From Methylosinus sp. C49 (GTDB lineage Bacteria > Pseudomonadota > Alphaproteobacteria > Rhizobiales > Beijerinckiaceae): DNA of 64,000 bases. Under the pieces are notes generated by a model. The model had not been told where the DNA came from. It was given only the letters and a program-made list of their open reading frames with translations, and did no database searches. Shown one piece after another: positions 61,831-64,000 of the stretch (the first letter of the stretch is position 1; each line of letters starts with the position of its first letter). The stretch covers positions 806,001 through 870,000 of the forward strand of contig NZ_AP022332.1 in the NCBI RefSeq assembly GCF_009936375.1, given 5' to 3'. Made by a program: the position numbers and the translations under genes.

Positions 61831-62166
61831 ATGACCACGGACAAGAATGCGAGCGACCGCGAGCTGCGCGCGAGACTGGAGAGGCTCCAGGCCGAGCTCG
61901 GCAGCAAGGAAGAGGAGCGACGCGCCGAGACTGGCGGTGGATTGCCGGTCGGCGGGTCGTTCGGAAAGGCGCTGAGCGCGGGTTTCACCGTGCTGTCCGA
62001 ATTCGTCGCGGCGATTCTCGTCGCGACGCTGATCGGATGGCAGGCGGATCGCTGGTTCGGCACTGGCCCGTGGCTGCTGATCCTGTTTCTGGGGCTCGGC
62101 GTCGCTGCGGGCTTCTACAATGTGTTTCGCTTCGTCGCGCCGAAAGACGCGCGAGGCGGCGGATGA
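61831..62166 (+). CDS. atpI: ATP synthase accessory protein AtpI
   Basis: From ATG 61831 (GAGGAGGAG upstream) the protein has 111 residues: a charged cytoplasmic N-terminus (coiled segment RELRARLERLQAELGSKEEERRAE) and two membrane helices (FTVLSEFVAAILVATLIGW; PWLLILFLGLGVAAGFYNVFRF). AtpI helps assemble the c-ring and Mg2+ handling, and is the usual first gene of split alphaproteobacterial F0 operons. Confidence 0.9.
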   Translation: MTTDKNASDRELRARLERLQAELGSKEEERRAETGGGLPVGGSFGKALSAGFTVLSEFVAAILVATLIGWQADRWFGTGPWLLILFLGLGVAAGFYNVFRFVAPKDARGGG

Positions 62167-62230
62167 AACTGGCGGCCCGACTCCCTCGGCGCCGCGGAGA
62201 TGAAGGGCCGGGCGCCGTCCGGATCGAGCG

Positions 62231-62971
62231 ATGAATCCTACCGAGCAGTTCGAGCTCCAGCGTATTGCGCCTTACTTCATCAATGGCGTCGACGTCTCCT
62301 TCACCAACGCCTCGCTCTATATGCTTCTCGCCGCTTCCGCGGCCATCATCCTCACCATATTCGCGACGTCCAAGCGCGCGCTGGTGCCGGGCCGCGGGCA
62401 GGCGCTCGCCGAGGCGCTCTACGAATTCGTCGCCAATACGGTGCGCTCCACGGCGGGCAAGGAAGGGATGCGCTTCTTCCCCTTCGTCTTCACGCTGTTC
62501 ACCTTCATTCTGATGTCGAATCTGATCGGCCTCGTCCCCTACACCTATTCGCTGTCGAGCCAGATCGTCCTCACCTTCGCCTTCGCGGCCTTCGTTCTCC
62601 TTCTGGTGATCTTCTACGGGCTCTATCGCCACGGCTTCGGCTTTCTGCGGCTGTTCGTGCCGCATGGCGTTCCCGCGCCGGTGCTCGTCATTCTGATCCC
62701 GATCGAGATCATCTCCTTCCTGTCGCGGCCGGTGTCGCTCTCCGTTCGTCTCTTCGCCAATATTCTCGCGGGCCATATCACGCTCGCCGTGTTCGGCGGT
62801 CTCGCGGTGATGCTGCTGGGGGCCGGCTCCTGGGCCGCGCTCGCGCCGGTTCCGGTCTTCGGCGTCGTCGTGCTCTACGCCTTGGAGCTGCTGGTCAACT
62901 GCCTCCAGGCTTTCGTCTTCACCGTCCTCACTTGCGTCTATCTCAACGACGCGATCCACCCGGGCCACTGA
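62231..62971 (+). CDS. atpB: ATP synthase subunit a
   Basis: The 246-residue subunit a has five to six membrane helices, with the essential Arg in the conserved [15 protein letters not shown] (about 173-187) facing the c-ring, plus [25 protein letters not shown] at the end. It forms the two proton half-channels of F0. Spacing from atpI is 64 bp. Confidence 0.96.
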   Translation: MNPTEQFELQRIAPYFINGVDVSFTNASLYMLLAASAAIILTIFATSKRALVPGRGQALAEALYEFVANTVRSTAGKEGMRFFPFVFTLFTFILMSNLIGLVPYTYSLSSQIVLTFAFAAFVLLLVIFYGLYRHGFGFLRLFVPHGVPAPVLVILIPIEIISFLSRPVSLSVRLFANILAGHITLAVFGGLAVMLLGAGSWAALAPVPVFGVVVLYALELLVNCLQAFVFTVLTCVYLNDAIHPGH

Positions 62972-63024
62972 TAAATATTCGAACAATAAATGGTCGCCCG
63001 CCTAAAAAAGAGCAGGAGTTAACA

Positions 63025-63255
63025 ATGGCTGATGTTTCCGTCTACGGCCCGATCGGCGCTGGTCTCGCCGCCATCGGAACGGGCGCCGCCGCTATCGGCG
63101 TCGCGATCATCTTCGGCAACTATCTCAACGGCGCTCTGCGCAATCCGTCGGCCGCTGCGGCTCAGTTCACCAACGCCATCATCGGCGCGGCGCTGGCCGA
63201 AGGTCTCGGCATCTTCGCGTTTCTGATCGCGATCCTGCTCTATCTCAAGGCCTAA
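63025..63255 (+). CDS. atpE: ATP synthase subunit c
   Basis: The 76-residue proteolipid starts at ATG 63025 (AGGAG upstream): two helices joined by the polar loop [10 protein letters not shown] (R-N-P at about 39-41) and the proton-binding Glu in [21 protein letters not shown] (about residue 59). The N-terminal helix has the GxGxG-type packing pattern. Length and loop are as in other alphaproteobacteria. Confidence 0.95.
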   Translation: MADVSVYGPIGAGLAAIGTGAAAIGVAIIFGNYLNGALRNPSAAAAQFTNAIIGAALAEGLGIFAFLIAILLYLKA

Positions 63256-63270
63256 AGGCCTTAATGAACG

Positions 63271-63296
63271 AAGGCTCGGGACGCGTCCCGGGCCTT
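63271..63296 (+). terminator. Stable hairpin between atpE and the b' gene
   Basis: AAGGCTCGGGAC (63271-63282) and GTCCCGGGCCTT (63285-63296) form a 12-bp stem with one G-U pair and a two-base loop, followed by TTT. Sitting between the abundant c subunit and the b' gene, it may act as a partial terminator or RNA stabiliser that raises atpE output. Confidence 0.6.
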
Positions 63297-63333
63297 TGTC
63301 GTCTCCCACGCAGACAAGAGGCTGGAAGCCGTC

Positions 63334-63918
63334 ATGGCGAATATCGTTCTCGCCGCCGAAGAGGCGGCGCCGCATGGAGCCCGTGAGCCGAATGCGACGC
63401 AAACGAGCGTCGAGCATCACGGTGGAGGCGAGTTTCCGCCGTTCCAGACGGAGAATTTCGTTCCGCAGCTCGTCTGGCTGGCGCTGACCTTCGGACTTCT
63501 CTATCTTCTCATGTCGCGCATCGCATTGCCGCGCATCGGCTCCATACTGCACGACCGCGAGAGCCGCATCGAGAGCGATCTCTTCGCCTCGCGCGAGCTT
63601 CAGGCGAAGGCGCAGGAAGCCGCGGCCGCGCATGACGAGACCTTGCGCGTCACCAAGGCGCAGGCGCAGGACATCGGCCGCGCCGCCCAGCAGCAGGCCG
63701 CCACTGAGACCGCCACGCGTCGCGCGAGCGAGGAAGCCGCCTTCGCCGAGAAGGTCGCCGCCGCCGAAGCGCAGATTCTCGCCGCCAAATCCGAGGCGCT
63801 GTCCAATGTCGAGGCGATCGCCACCGACGCCGCCGGCGCGATCCTCGAGAAGCTGACGGGCGCCCGTTTCGCCGCCGAGACGCTGCAAGGCGAATATCGT
63901 AACATCAAGGCGAGCTGA
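63334..63918 (+). CDS. ATP synthase subunit b' (peripheral stalk)
   Basis: The 194-residue protein has an N-terminal extension of about 40 residues (EFPPFQTENFVPQLVW leads into the helix), one membrane helix (LVWLALTFGLLYLLMSRIALPRI) and a long Ala/Glu-rich coiled coil (about 75-180) as in b'. Alphaproteobacteria use a b/b' heterodimer as stator. The next frame, subunit b, starts 12 bp downstream. Confidence 0.93.
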   Translation: MANIVLAAEEAAPHGAREPNATQTSVEHHGGGEFPPFQTENFVPQLVWLALTFGLLYLLMSRIALPRIGSILHDRESRIESDLFASRELQAKAQEAAAAHDETLRVTKAQAQDIGRAAQQQAATETATRRASEEAAFAEKVAAAEAQILAAKSEALSNVEAIATDAAGAILEKLTGARFAAETLQGEYRNIKAS

Positions 63919-63929
63919 GAGGTCGAGCC

Positions 63930-64000
63930 ATGCATTTCGACGCGGAAGTTTTCGTCGCCATCGGCTTCGGCATTTTCGTCTGCGTGCTGCTCTATGTGGG
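63930..64000 (+). CDS. atpF: ATP synthase subunit b (5' end only)
   Basis: ATG 63930, preceded by GAGAGGTCGAG, opens a frame that stays open to the window end. The 23 visible residues, MHFDAEVFVAIGFGIFVCVL and on, are a hydrophobic N-terminal helix of subunit b type. The rest is outside the window. Confidence 0.85.
   Translation, partial: MHFDAEVFVAIGFGIFVCVLLYV

Overview
The window looks like chromosomal DNA from an alphaproteobacterial (Rhizobiales-type) methylotroph, most plausibly a Methylosinus/Methylocystis-like methanotroph. Reasons: uniformly high G+C with long open antisense frames; C4-pathway hemA; the alphaproteobacterial F1-ATPase zeta inhibitor (DUF1476), Usg and the rhizobial cellulose proteins BcsN and BcsS; a b' ATP-synthase subunit; and methylotrophy-linked genes (cytoplasmic Mo/W formate dehydrogenase alpha subunit, lanmodulin, a lut-type ABC transporter). 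No methane monooxygenase or methanol dehydrogenase lies in the window, so the genus is inference. I see no tRNA, rRNA, CRISPR array, prophage or transposase gene.

Region by region: (1) 1-4545, minus: tamB (runs off the left edge) and tamA, with a CtrA-type site upstream. (2) 4632-11563, minus: a TonB-dependent receptor, two tandem paralogues of the TiaS N-terminal (G[IF]DDTD) domain, and a complete BtuCD/FecBCD-type importer (ATPase, permease, binding protein). Divergent from it at 11913 is a formate dehydrogenase alpha subunit. The shared 349-bp intergenic region carries two ModE-like (molybdate/tungstate) boxes, so I read the block as a candidate Mo/W acquisition system serving the formate dehydrogenase. 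(3) 15139-22549, plus: exopolysaccharide export/assembly (PHPT sugar transferase, Wza-like lipoprotein, Wzc-like tyrosine kinase, membrane J-domain protein), then a crotonase-fold protein and a nitroreductase. (4) 22561-29176: lanthanide block, lanM-lutA-like-beta-propeller-lutE-like-lutF-like on minus, next to a histidine kinase divergent from a NarL-type regulator. (5) 29408-38332: mostly housekeeping (ettA, UDP-glucuronate epimerase, uppP, GNAT, ppa, DUF1636 pair, Crp/Fnr regulator, metW-metX). (6) 38439-48550, minus: cellulose cluster bcsS-A-B-Z-TPR-N. (7) 48749-58000: hydrolase, glycosyltransferase, lpd, usg, small membrane proteins, xerC, zeta inhibitor, purC, hemA. (8) 58260-61317: a second histidine kinase/regulator pair paralogous to the first, and a LysR regulator. 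(9) 61831-64000: start of the F0 operon atpI-B-E-b'-b, cut by the right edge.

Mobile-element-like content is limited to short palindromic intergenic repeats (CCTTCTCCC...GGGAGAAGG family at about 25.2, 29.3 and 56.6 kb; a second CCTCGTCCTGAGG type at 52.5 kb). One copy lies in frame inside the signal-peptide region of the beta-propeller gene. The main candidates for something undescribed are the TiaS-like pair inside a metal-type import cluster with Mo-boxes beside formate dehydrogenase, and a lanmodulin with non-canonical EF loops beside a duplicated two-component system.
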